DNA from: Tychonema sp. LEGE 06208
GTDB lineage: Bacteria; Cyanobacteriota; Cyanobacteriia; Cyanobacteriales; Microcoleaceae
DNA length: 64,000 nt
Assembly (NCBI RefSeq): GCF_015207505.1
Contig: NZ_JADEWT010000001.1
Span: 1-64,000 of the forward strand
Direction: 5' to 3'
Shown: positions 18,632 through 26,895 of the stretch, in pieces
Numbering within the stretch: position 1 is the stretch's first letter
Layout of the letters: each line of letters starts with the position of its first letter
Notes under the pieces: generated by a model
Told to the model about the DNA's origin: nothing
Databases searched by the model: none
Seen by the model: the letters and a program-made list of their open reading frames with translations, nothing else
Made by a program: the position numbers and the translations under genes

Positions 18632-18696
18632 GAAACCGGGTTTTTAGCCAAAATATTTGCTGAAAACCCTCAATCTCGGTTCAAAAACCAGGTTTC
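18632..18696. repeat. AAACCGGGTTTTT foldback element
   Basis: GAAACCGGGTTTTT (18632-18645) pairs with AAAAACCAGGTTTC (18683-18696) across about 37 bases. It is one of several dispersed copies in this window and lies between crtP and crtB. Confidence 0.75.
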
Positions 18697-18736
18697 TCGG
18701 TTCGGATGCGTCATTCCTAAAGACGTAAAAGAATCT

Positions 18737-18753
18737 CCCGTTGTCTCAACGGG
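18737..18753. repeat. Hairpin CCCGTTG-TCT-CAACGGG in the crtP-crtB gap
   Basis: Seven-base perfect arms with a three-base loop, 39 bp upstream of the crtB start. It could be a weak terminator of crtP or a leader hairpin of crtB. No T-run follows. Confidence 0.5.
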
Positions 18754-18791
18754 GGAATGTCAGTTCTAATCTTTAAATTTCTTATTCTCGG

Positions 18792-19721
18792 ATGCTGCAA
18801 CTGTCAAAACTCCAGTGCATGAGAACTCTGGCTTCTTTGGAAGAATCCTACGAATTGTGCCGCCAAGTCACAGCGAGTTATGCCAAAAATTTTTATTTAG
18901 GCACTCAACTCATGCCCGAAGCCAAGCGTCGGGCTATCTGGGCGATTTACGTTTGGTGCCGCCGCACCGACGAACTCGTAGACGGGCCAGGTTCTGAGGC
19001 CACAACCCCTGAAACTCTAAATCTGTGGGAAAAACGCCTAGAATCATTGTTTGCCGGCCATCCCCACGACGATTACGACGTGGCTTTGGTGGATACCTTG
19101 TCTCGTTTCCCGATCGACATTCAGCCGTTTAGAGAGATGATTGCGGGCCAGCAAATGGACTTGTACCGCAGCCGCTACGAAACTTTTGAAGAGCTCAATC
19201 TTTACTGTTATCGAGTAGCGGGTACTGTCGGGCTGATGTCGATGTCTGTAATGGGTGTAGACGAATCGAACCGGGCTGCCAACTGGAATTGGCACTGGGG
19301 AAATAAAATTCCCAAGGAAGAAGCAATCGCCCTCGGTATAGCCAAGCAGTTAACTAACATTCTGCGCGATGTCGGAGAAGACGCCCGTCGCGGCCGCATT
19401 TACCTGCCCTTAGAAGACTTAGCGCTGTTTAACTACACCGAAGAAGATTTATTCAACGGTGTGATTGACAACCGCTGGCGGGAGTTGATGAAGTTTCAAA
19501 TCCAGCGAGCTCGCAAATTATACGCCAGCGCCGAGCCCGGAATCAAAGTTTTGAGTCCCGATATCCGCTGGACAGTGTGGGCTGCTACGATGTTGTACAG
19601 CAGAATCTTAAATGCGATCGAACGGAATCAGTACGATGTTTTCCAGAAGCGGGCTTATGTCAGCAATTCTCAGAAATTGCTGTGTCTCCCCGCCGCTTGG
19701 ATAAAGTCAAAAGTGCTTTAG
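18792..19721 (+). CDS. crtB: Phytoene synthase
   Basis: A 309-residue protein that condenses two geranylgeranyl diphosphates to 15-cis-phytoene, the first committed step of carotenoid synthesis. Both Asp-rich Mg-diphosphate motifs are present: DELVD near residue 60 and DVGED near 195. The signatures YAKNFYLGTQLMP, YCYRVAGTVGLMS and LGIAKQLTNILRDVGEDARRGRIYLP are also there. Two in-frame ATGs (18792 and the Met before RTLASLEE) are possible starts. It follows crtP, the next enzyme in the pathway. Confidence 0.97.
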   Translation: MLQLSKLQCMRTLASLEESYELCRQVTASYAKNFYLGTQLMPEAKRRAIWAIYVWCRRTDELVDGPGSEATTPETLNLWEKRLESLFAGHPHDDYDVALVDTLSRFPIDIQPFREMIAGQQMDLYRSRYETFEELNLYCYRVAGTVGLMSMSVMGVDESNRAANWNWHWGNKIPKEEAIALGIAKQLTNILRDVGEDARRGRIYLPLEDLALFNYTEEDLFNGVIDNRWRELMKFQIQRARKLYASAEPGIKVLSPDIRWTVWAATMLYSRILNAIERNQYDVFQKRAYVSNSQKLLCLPAAWIKSKVL

Positions 19722-19767
19722 CCTCCGGCAATATTGCTTCTATATCAGTCCGCGCCGGCGGACTTTG

Positions 19768-20238
19768 TTATGGCGCATCAAAATTCTCTTCGGAGGGCTG
19801 ATTTTTGCTTTCCAGCAATTCTTTTTCCTGCTGGAGTTTGGCTTCTAAATTTTGAATTTGTTCGCGGCGGGCTTCAAGTTCGATCGATCTCCGAGACAAT
19901 TCTTGACTTTGCAAAGTGAGAGATTGGCGGCACTCTTCTGCTTTCTGGGCTTCTTGCTGCCAAAAATCGGGAGTAAAGCCTGTGGTTAAATACTTTTCAA
20001 CTAATTCTAGCACCCAGTTTGTAGCTGTTTGAACCTGCAAAATGTGGCGATTTTCGCCAATATCTGCTAATACTAGCATTCCTTCATTTAACACATTTTG
20101 ATTACAATTGGGCGGCACTATCAAGACAGTTTGTTCGGGAAGAATAGCCCAAGTCTCATCAGCATTTTGACAGGCCAGTAATTGCAGACTTATTTCACCT
20201 AAAATATCCTTCTTGTGTACTTGGGCTAAATATAGCAT
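19768..20238 (-). CDS. Conserved cyanobacterial hypothetical protein with coiled-coil tail
   Basis: A 156-residue protein. The first 95 residues (MLYLAQVHKKDILGEISLQLLACQNADETWAIL... ENRHILQVQTATNWVLELVEKYLTTG) form a compact alpha/beta domain with no family name I recognise. Residues about 105-145 are a heptad-rich Gln/Glu coiled coil. It is convergent with crtB (46-bp gap). Function unknown. Confidence 0.6.
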   Translation of the reverse strand: MLYLAQVHKKDILGEISLQLLACQNADETWAILPEQTVLIVPPNCNQNVLNEGMLVLADIGENRHILQVQTATNWVLELVEKYLTTGFTPDFWQQEAQKAEECRQSLTLQSQELSRRSIELEARREQIQNLEAKLQQEKELLESKNQPSEENFDAP

Positions 20239-20241
20239 AGG

Positions 20242-20377
20242 GGTTATTGGTTATTGGTTATTTGTTATTTGTTATTTGTTATTGGTTATTTGTTATTGGT
20301 TATTTGTTATTGGTTATTTGTTATTGGTTATTGGTTGTTTGTTATTGGTTGTTTGTTATTTGTTATTGGTTGTTTGT
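20242..20377. repeat. Heptamer tandem repeat TTATTGG/TTATTTG
   Basis: About 19 copies of a seven-base unit alternating TTATTGG, TTATTTG and TTGTTTG. It lies directly 5' of the minus-strand gene at 19768. The long hydrophobic ORF here is only a translation of the repeat. Confidence 0.9.
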
Positions 20378-20401
20378 ATATCTCGCTTGTAGCCGAGACT
20401 C

Positions 20402-20446
20402 GATCCCCCTCGCATCCCCCTTTTTAAGGGGAATTAGGGGGGATCG
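20402..20446. repeat. Nested inverted repeat GATCCCCCT...AGGGGGGATC
   Basis: Outer arms GATCCCCCT/AGGGGGGATC enclose an inner CCCC-TTTTTAA-GGGG stem. The same CCCCCTTC/TTAAGGGGG wording recurs at 54225-54312. It is a common cyanobacterial intergenic repeat. Confidence 0.7.
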
Positions 20447-20507
20447 AGAGGATGGGGACTCAGATAGAAGACTGATACTACCTTGACTGTAGAATTTAGA
20501 TGCGCCT

Positions 20508-20552
20508 CAACTTAGCTGTCAACTGTCAACTGTCAACAATCAACCGTTAACT
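20508..20552. repeat. Heptamer tandem repeat CTGTCAA
   Basis: Units AGCTGTCAACTGTCAACTGTCA then AATCAAC, immediately 3' of valS on its strand. Part of the short tandem heptamer class. Confidence 0.7.
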
Positions 20553-20553
20553 A

Positions 20554-23280
20554 TTAAAACAACTTTAGCCGATCGCGCAAAATCTCCGCTTGTTTCTCCG
20601 CTTCAGCCAAAGCATCCCGCGCCCCCTGAACCACATCAGGAGTAGCCTTATCCACAAACTTCTGATTAGTCAAACGCGCCGCAGTATGCTTAATTTCAGC
20701 TTCCACCTTGCTCAACTTCTTCTCTAATTTACCGCGCAAAGCCACCAAATCCACCACCCCAGCCAGAGGAATCAATACTTGTACAGTACCGACAACCCCA
20801 GCAATTGTCTGTCCCAAATCTCCATCCAAACTAGCAGTAACAGTCAGATTTTCCACCTTAGCCAAATCTTTGATGTAAACGCTTCCATCCGAGAGAATTT
20901 GGCGTTCCTTCTCGCTTTCGCTTTGCAAAATCGCCGTCACCTTCACACTGGGTTTGATATCAGAATCTGCCCGCAAATTACGAATAGTGCGAATTGTACC
21001 GAACAACAACTCAAACTGCTGTTCCAAATCAGCATCAATTAGCGAGATATCCGCTTCAGGATAAGCTTGCAAAGCCAAACATTCACTATCACCTGTTTGA
21101 GTCAGAGTGTGCCAAATTTCCTCAGTAATGTGTGGCATAAAAGGATGCAGCAATTTCAGAATTCCTTCCAACACAAAAGCAAAAGTTTGCTGCGCGACTT
21201 TCTTAGAATTTGGTTCAGCATCCTGTTGCAAGCGAGACTTAACTAACTCAATATACCAGTCGCAGAAATCGCCCCAAATAAACTCGTAAAGATTCTTAGC
21301 CGCTTCTCCCAAGCCGTAAGTTTCCAAAGAATTGCGACTTTGTTGCACAACTTGATGATAGCGAGAAAGAATCCAGCGATCGCACAATTCCAAACTACCG
21401 CCTTCTACAGCCGGACTTCCCAACTGCTGCGGAGTCTGTCCTTCCAGATTCATCATCACAAACCGGGCCGCATTCCACAGCTTATTTGTGAAATTCCGGG
21501 AAGCCTCGACTGATTTCGATTCATCAGTTTTGCGATCGTACTCCATGCGAATATTTTGACCGGCCCCTACCACTTCCTTAACCAAAGTGTAGCGCAAAGC
21601 ATCAGTCCCGTACTTACCAATTAACAGCAGCGGGTCAATACCGTTATTTTTACTCTTAGACATCTTATGACCTTTTTCATCCAACACCAAACCGTGAATG
21701 TAAACAGTATCAAAAGGCATCTTTTCAGTAAAATGTCCGGCCATCATCGTCATTCTAGCAACCCAGAAAAAGATGATATCAAAACCAGTCACCAGAGTAG
21801 TTGTGGGATAGTAAAAATCGAAATCCTGAGTTTTTTCCGGCCATCCCAAAGTAGAAAAAGGCCACAATCCAGACGAAAACCAAGTATCCAATACATCTGG
21901 ATCTCTGACCAACTCAACATCTTGCCCAAATTTAGCCGCAGCTTTTTCCCTAGCTTCAGCTTCAGTTTTCGCCACCACAAAAGGAGTCGTGTCGGCAATT
22001 TCGCCGTGAGTTTCGCTAACAGCATACCAAGCCGGAATCTGGTGTCCCCACCACAATTGTCTGGAGATACACCAATCTTTTAGCTTCACCAACCAATCAC
22101 GATAAACCTTTGTCCATCTGTCAGGAACAAAGACAGGTGAGTTACTTTGATCTAATGCTTCTAAAGCGCGTTGAGAAAGAGGATCGATCTTGACAAACCA
22201 TTGAGTAGATAGCAACGGTTCGACTGGAACTTTGCCGCGTTCGCTATAGGGAACTGTGTGCTTGTAATCTTCTATTTTAACTAAAAACCCGTCAGTTTCT
22301 AACCGCTTCACCACATTTTTTCTGGCAACAAATCGGTCTTGTCCTTGGAACTCTCCGGCATTTTCATTTAAAGTGCCGTCCTTGTTCATGATGTTAATAA
22401 ACGGCAAATTGTGGCGCTTGCCCATCTCGAAGTCATTCGGATCGTGGGCGGGAGTCACTTTGACACAGCCAGTTCCGAAAGTTGGGTCAACTAATTCATC
22501 GGCAAAAATTGGAATTTCGCGATCGAGAATGGGCAAAGTCACAGTTTTACCGATAAGATGTTTGTAGCGATCGTCCTGTGGATTCACAGCCACCCCAGTA
22601 TCGCCCAACATCGTCTCCGGCCGAGTCGTCGCCACCTCCAAATAACCGGAACCGTCCGTCAAAGGATAGCGGAAATGCCACAAATGCCCCTCAACTTCCT
22701 GCTGGTCAACTTCCAAATCCGACACAGCAGACTGACTCGCCGGACACCAATTCACCAAGTAATTACCGCGATAAATCAGCCCCTCATCGTACAAGCGCAC
22801 AAAAGCTTCTAAAACCGCAGCGGATAAGCCTTCATCCATCGTAAAGCGTTCCCGCGACCAATCGACAGACACGCCCAAACTGCGGAGTTGATTAGTAATA
22901 GTATTGCCAGACTCAGCTTTCCATTCCCAAGCCCGTTCTAAGAATTTTTCTCGTCCTAAATCGTGGCGAGTTTTGCCTTCTGCTTTGAGTTGTTTTTCGA
23001 GAATAGTTTGAACAGCGATGCTAGCATGATCCGTTCCCGGCAACCACAGGGTATTGCGTCCAGTCATGCGGTGATAGCGGACGAGGACATCAATCAGCGT
23101 CTCTTCAAAAGCGTGTCCCATGTGGAGGCTGCCGGTGACGTTGGGCGGCGGAATGACGACGCAGTAAGGTTCGCCGCCGGCTTCGGGGTCAGCTTTGAAG
23201 GTTTGATTGTCTTCCCAGTATTTTTGCCACTTGGTTTCGGTGGCTTTGGGGTCGTATTGGGGCGGTAGGTTTGCGGTCAT
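20554..23280 (-). CDS. valS: Valyl-tRNA synthetase
   Basis: A 908-residue class I aminoacyl-tRNA synthetase. The HIGH motif appears as [16 protein letters not shown] in the first 70 residues, and [13 protein letters not shown] near 545. The large CP1 editing domain ([34 protein letters not shown]) is intact. The C-terminal coiled-coil arm ([23 protein letters not shown]...) is the ValRS-specific tRNA-binding domain. It is full length and a single-gene unit. Confidence 0.97.
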   Translation of the reverse strand: MTANLPPQYDPKATETKWQKYWEDNQTFKADPEAGGEPYCVVIPPPNVTGSLHMGHAFEETLIDVLVRYHRMTGRNTLWLPGTDHASIAVQTILEKQLKAEGKTRHDLGREKFLERAWEWKAESGNTITNQLRSLGVSVDWSRERFTMDEGLSAAVLEAFVRLYDEGLIYRGNYLVNWCPASQSAVSDLEVDQQEVEGHLWHFRYPLTDGSGYLEVATTRPETMLGDTGVAVNPQDDRYKHLIGKTVTLPILDREIPIFADELVDPTFGTGCVKVTPAHDPNDFEMGKRHNLPFINIMNKDGTLNENAGEFQGQDRFVARKNVVKRLETDGFLVKIEDYKHTVPYSERGKVPVEPLLSTQWFVKIDPLSQRALEALDQSNSPVFVPDRWTKVYRDWLVKLKDWCISRQLWWGHQIPAWYAVSETHGEIADTTPFVVAKTEAEAREKAAAKFGQDVELVRDPDVLDTWFSSGLWPFSTLGWPEKTQDFDFYYPTTTLVTGFDIIFFWVARMTMMAGHFTEKMPFDTVYIHGLVLDEKGHKMSKSKNNGIDPLLLIGKYGTDALRYTLVKEVVGAGQNIRMEYDRKTDESKSVEASRNFTNKLWNAARFVMMNLEGQTPQQLGSPAVEGGSLELCDRWILSRYHQVVQQSRNSLETYGLGEAAKNLYEFIWGDFCDWYIELVKSRLQQDAEPNSKKVAQQTFAFVLEGILKLLHPFMPHITEEIWHTLTQTGDSECLALQAYPEADISLIDADLEQQFELLFGTIRTIRNLRADSDIKPSVKVTAILQSESEKERQILSDGSVYIKDLAKVENLTVTASLDGDLGQTIAGVVGTVQVLIPLAGVVDLVALRGKLEKKLSKVEAEIKHTAARLTNQKFVDKATPDVVQGARDALAEAEKQAEILRDRLKLF

Positions 23281-23440
23281 GGTGGCTTGAGGGTTTTATC
23301 TTATTTATGATTGTGCCACAGAAGGGAGGAGAAGAGTTTTAAACCGCATCAGTGCCAGAGAAAGCAGAGGGAAGAGCGATATTCAAGGCGGGGCGGGTTT
23401 ACGTTAAAATGAAGGTAAAATTAATAGGTATGATGGCATT

Positions 23441-23776
23441 ATGAATGTAGCACCACTTCGACATCAAATTGATCTATGGCTCGATCGACTCTCTCCAGAA
23501 CATCTGGCATTGGTTGCGAGTTTTATAGAGTTTCTAAGCCAAAAGCAACGTCAGGGAGTCATCATTTCGCAAAATAATCGGTCAGAGGTTTTCTCAGTAG
23601 AAGTCCAAGAGATGCCTGCTGCTAATTCTTTTAGTATTTCAGAACCCTCAGAAATTCACGGGGAGGGTCAATCTAAAGCAGCGCTTCTACAAGATTTTCG
23701 GCAAGCTTGGCACGAAGCCATGACTGGGCAAACCATTTCGGTTGCTCAAATGTGGGAAGGAATTGAAAATGACTGA
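23441..23776 (+). CDS. Putative antitoxin of a RelBE/ParDE-type pair
   Basis: A 111-residue protein. The N-terminus (LRHQIDLWLDRLSPEHLALVASFIEFLSQKQ) is a helical domain found in cyanobacterial antitoxins. The C-terminus (DFRQAWHEAMTGQTISVAQMWEGIEND) resembles the toxin-binding tail of such proteins. Its stop overlaps the toxin start by 8 bp (ATGACTGA). Assigned mainly by context. Confidence 0.7.
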   Translation: MNVAPLRHQIDLWLDRLSPEHLALVASFIEFLSQKQRQGVIISQNNRSEVFSVEVQEMPAANSFSISEPSEIHGEGQSKAALLQDFRQAWHEAMTGQTISVAQMWEGIEND

Positions 23777-24143
23777 CTTGCCCTTAATTCAAGTTATAGT
23801 TTCACCAACCTTCAATCGCAATTTACGCACTCTTGCCAAAAAATACCGCAGCATACGCAATGATATTCAACCCGTTATCGAACAACTCACACGGGGAGAG
23901 CTGCCAGGAGATCGAATTGCTGGAGTGGGTTATGCCGTCTTCAAGTTAAGAGTCCGAAATAGCGACACTCAAAAAGGTAAAAGTGGTGGATACCGTTTAA
24001 TTTACTACGTCCAAACAGCAACGGGAATCATTTTGCTGACCCTTTACACCAAATCCGAACAAGTCGATATTGCAGCAGAGGATATTCAGAACATTATTAC
24101 AGAATACGAGCAGCAGCAGAGCGAAGATCGAGAGGATATTTAA
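23769..24143 (+). CDS. RelE/ParE-superfamily toxin
   Basis: Reads 124 residues from the ATG at 23769 (MTDLPLIQVIVSPTFNR), chosen because it overlaps the antitoxin stop; an earlier TTG is unlikely. The fold signature is clear: VIVSPTFNRNLRTLAKKYRSI, then GVGYAVFKLRVRNSDTQKGKSGGYRLIYYV and LLTLYTKSEQVDI. The Arg and Tyr of the RelE/ParE C-terminal strand (GGYRLIYYV, YTKSE) are present. RelE-type toxins cleave ribosome-bound mRNA; ParE-type poison gyrase. The sequence does not decide which. Confidence 0.8.
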   Translation: MTDLPLIQVIVSPTFNRNLRTLAKKYRSIRNDIQPVIEQLTRGELPGDRIAGVGYAVFKLRVRNSDTQKGKSGGYRLIYYVQTATGIILLTLYTKSEQVDIAAEDIQNIITEYEQQQSEDREDI

Positions 24144-24212
24144 GAGTTGGGGAATCTTGCGCCGTAGAAGATGAGGTTTCGATATCTTCAACTGGTGACT
24201 GCTATACCTCGA

Positions 24213-25865
24213 TTACTTTACTTCCTTGTAATCCACGCCATAACTCGTATCTCTCCCCGACAAATAGGTCGTTTTCCCCGTTAAAGTCTCCAAAGTTTCT
24301 CTGGTTTTACTCGAAGTAATCGTATTCAGCGGCACGCCGAACTTGCTAGCCAAACCGGCCGCCACGCCCACGCCTTGTCCTTGATAAATATTCACTGTCG
24401 CAATTCGCCCGACTGATACCGCCATACCGACATAGCCCGAAGAACGCCCGACGATCGCCAAATTATTCACTTTACTCGCCAAAGCGCTCTCTATCCCGAA
24501 ATTATACACCGGCAGCGGCGGAATTCTCGAATCCAAATTCTTGACTCCGCCCCGCAAGTCGAAATCGTAGGAAAAACTGCCGATCGACTTTTCGGGTAAT
24601 GTTCCTCCTTTGATAATCTCCTTCCCCGTCAGCGGCGCTACCACATCGCGCACATTCAAAGTTTGTCTGATATAAATCTCATCCGGGATAAATAGTCTCA
24701 CATCTTTACCCGACTTTTTTTGCAGCCATTCTTGGATGCGTGACATTTCTTTAACCATTTCAGGAGTCGGTTTTCTGCCGTTAGCTTCCATCTTCATCAA
24801 CTCGTCAACTTTGTATTTAAACAAAAACCCGTTCCACGACATCGAATTATTTTTATAAACGCAAATATTTGCCTTGTCAAAGAAGAATCCTTTTTCTTGA
24901 GTGAAGGGGAGATTTCTATCTACGTGATAGGCGGCTCCGATGGCTACACTTCTGATATTATATCCGTCTGTATAGGCCTGATAAATTGTACTTTCAAAGT
25001 TCCTCATCCAGAATTGTGTACTTGCAGGATCTTTATATTTACTAATGCTGGTTTTAATCTTTTCTACTAAAGGAGTGTTGTAGAGAATGTTATCTTCTAT
25101 TTTGCGTAAATCGGCGATCGTTAGCCCGGTAATTGTGGGGACTACAGATACTGCTAAGGATTCATTTTTTGATTTAATATTTTGCGATTCATATCCTGTG
25201 TAATAAGATAAGCCTGCTTTTCTAGCAAGTTCTGCGTCTTGAGTTACATCAATAAAAGAATTAGCTTTAATTTTGACTTTAGTGTTTTTGACTTCGGCAT
25301 ATTCAATTTTATTATTGACTACGTGAGGATTAAGAGTTGAGTTGGAAATAACTTTAACTCCGGCTTCCGCAAGCATCTCTTTGAGTGCTTTGTCGGCCTG
25401 TTTTGGTTCTAAGCAAGATTCGGGAACATTGGCTTTGTCTAAGAATTCCCGGAAGCACTGGGCGTAGGGTTGGCGGTACCAATCGGGGATTTTATCTAAA
25501 TCCACGTAACCTAAACCGCCGCGGGTGAGTACGCCGCCCAAGGGATCGGTTGCGTAGTTCGATCGCACGATCGCAACTTTGCCTTTTTCACCTAAAGTTT
25601 TCTTAGCCCATATCGCGGCACATATCCCCGGTACTTCGTCGCCGTACACTACGATATCAAAGTTGCGATCGACTGATGTTGGATGCGCTGCTGGGGGCTT
25701 GTTTGCGGCTGTTTGTCGCAGGTTTGGGGGGTCTAATGTGGCACTTGCTTCGTTTCGGTGGGCGATCGAGCTTTTTGCTTCTTTGAAATAGGGGGAGTCA
25801 ACTAAAACTTTTACGGCTACAAAAAAGATGGCAATGGCAGCTAATTTCTTGAAAGTAGGAGGCAT
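24213..25865 (-). CDS. FAD-dependent oxidoreductase with N-terminal membrane anchor
   Basis: A 550-residue protein. Residues about 6-22 (KKLAAIAIFFVAVKVLV) form a signal or anchor. The FAD-binding region starts FDIVVYGDEVPGICAAIWAKKTLGEKGKVAIV with an atypical glycine motif (G-D-E-V-P-G), and DPLGGVLTRGGLGYVDL and NSFIDVTQDAELARKAGLSYYTG follow. The C-terminal LAIVGRSSGYVGMAVSVGRIATVNIYQGQGVGVAAGLAS closes the FAD site. This is the FAD_oxidored family, in which many members are secreted. Substrate unknown. It stands alone on the minus strand. Confidence 0.75.
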   Translation of the reverse strand: MPPTFKKLAAIAIFFVAVKVLVDSPYFKEAKSSIAHRNEASATLDPPNLRQTAANKPPAAHPTSVDRNFDIVVYGDEVPGICAAIWAKKTLGEKGKVAIVRSNYATDPLGGVLTRGGLGYVDLDKIPDWYRQPYAQCFREFLDKANVPESCLEPKQADKALKEMLAEAGVKVISNSTLNPHVVNNKIEYAEVKNTKVKIKANSFIDVTQDAELARKAGLSYYTGYESQNIKSKNESLAVSVVPTITGLTIADLRKIEDNILYNTPLVEKIKTSISKYKDPASTQFWMRNFESTIYQAYTDGYNIRSVAIGAAYHVDRNLPFTQEKGFFFDKANICVYKNNSMSWNGFLFKYKVDELMKMEANGRKPTPEMVKEMSRIQEWLQKKSGKDVRLFIPDEIYIRQTLNVRDVVAPLTGKEIIKGGTLPEKSIGSFSYDFDLRGGVKNLDSRIPPLPVYNFGIESALASKVNNLAIVGRSSGYVGMAVSVGRIATVNIYQGQGVGVAAGLASKFGVPLNTITSSKTRETLETLTGKTTYLSGRDTSYGVDYKEVK

Positions 25866-25954
25866 TTAGTTGACTGGTTGATGAATTTGCATTACCTGAA
25901 AGTGCTGTTCAGGGTTTACGGAGTTGAATATAGCACGTTTAGATAGTTTCGACA

Positions 25955-25976
25955 CAAGTTTAAATTTTCCGGGAAC
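25955..25976 (+). repeat. Direct repeat flanking the decayed VapBC module, left copy
   Basis: A 22-bp block beginning CAAGTTTAAATTTTCC is repeated exactly at 26715-26736, about 760 bp away, with further similarity on both sides. The two copies bracket the antitoxin gene and toxin pseudogene. Confidence 0.75.
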
Positions 25977-26069
25977 CGTGGTAAACGAATCTTCTCAACC
26001 CAAACCCGGCGATGCTGTCCGGGCCAAAATGCTACAATTACATCGATCGCAAATTGAAATATAAAAAAC

Positions 26070-26297
26070 ATGACTTTTGAGGCGGTTTTAAATCTTGTCA
26101 AGCAGTTGTCTCTAGCCGAAAAGTTACGGTTGATTAAGTGGATAGTTCCTGAAATAGAACGAGAATTAGTTGTTGGGCCGACTCCCCGCAAATCATTGTG
26201 GGGTTTATGTGCTGACTTGGGAATTGCACCCTCTGCGGCTGATATAGATGAAGTTCGCAGGGAAGAATGGGCGAATTTCCCAAGGGAGGATTTCTAA
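26070..26297 (+). CDS. Putative antitoxin of a VapBC-type pair
   Basis: A 75-residue protein. The N-terminus (FEAVLNLVKQLSLAEKLRLIKWIVPEIERELV) is a two-helix domain common in cyanobacterial antitoxins. The C-terminus (LWGLCADLGIAPSAADIDEVRREEWANFPREDF) has the DIDEVRREEW signature that usually precedes a PIN toxin. The toxin start overlaps its stop (TAATG), but the toxin gene is broken. Confidence 0.75.
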   Translation: MTFEAVLNLVKQLSLAEKLRLIKWIVPEIERELVVGPTPRKSLWGLCADLGIAPSAADIDEVRREEWANFPREDF

Positions 26298-26697
26298 TGC
26301 TGCGTGCTGTAGGGATACTCATGCTGTTATTTGGTATATTTTTGCCGATTCGCGACTTTCGGTGACTGCTAGAACGACAATAGAAGACATAGCTGCCGAG
26401 GGAAATTAGGTGGCTTTTTCATCAATTACATTAGCAGAAATTGTGTATCTGAGCGAGAGAGGGCGGATTAATTCAGCTACTTTCGATCTATTCTTGAGAG
26501 AAGTTGAGAGCGATGATGCCTTATTGGTTGAAATTCCTTTCGATCGCAATATAGCTTTGACTTTAAGGCAAGTTGACCGATCGCAAATTCCCGATTTGCC
26601 CGATCGCATTATTGCTGCTACTGCTTTGTATCTTAATGTACCCGTTATTAGTCGCGATCGCCGGATTCAATTATCTAGTATAGACACAATTTGGTAA
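26297..26697 (+). pseudogene. VapC-like PIN-domain toxin, broken by a frameshift and a stop
   Basis: From the ATG at 26297 the frame reads MLRAVG and soon stops. One frame over, from 26314, it reads DTHAVIWYIFADSRLSVTAR, the start of a PIN domain, so one base is missing near 26309-26314. That frame meets TAG at 26407-26409 and then continues VAFSSITLAEIVYLSERG to 26697 with the remaining acidic residues (LAE, PDRIIAATAL, ISRDRR). A single substitution (for example CAG to TAG) explains the stop. All four PIN acidic positions are still recognisable, so decay is recent, or sequence errors are involved. Confidence 0.85.
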
Positions 26698-26714
26698 ATC
26701 TGAGTCACTCGGCG

Positions 26715-26736
26715 CAAGTTTAAATTTTCCGGGAAC
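26715..26736 (+). repeat. Direct repeat flanking the decayed VapBC module, right copy
   Basis: Exact 22-bp match to 25955-25976; see the left copy. Confidence 0.75.
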
Positions 26737-26895
26737 TGTTGTTAGCGGTTTTGCCTGTGTTACTGGTTTGGGATGGCTATTGATGTGGGTAAGGATGGGA
26801 AGTGCGATCGCATTTCAGATGTCTGGTGTCGGGAAGGGCGATCGGCTACAATAATTTAAGAACAACAATTGAGTCACCTTAAAAATACAGAAAAC

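Noticed and set aside
20247-20486. 79-codon ORF encoding a very hydrophobic repeated peptide
   Set aside because: It is a translation of the TTATTGG heptamer array, with no ribosome binding site or family similarity.
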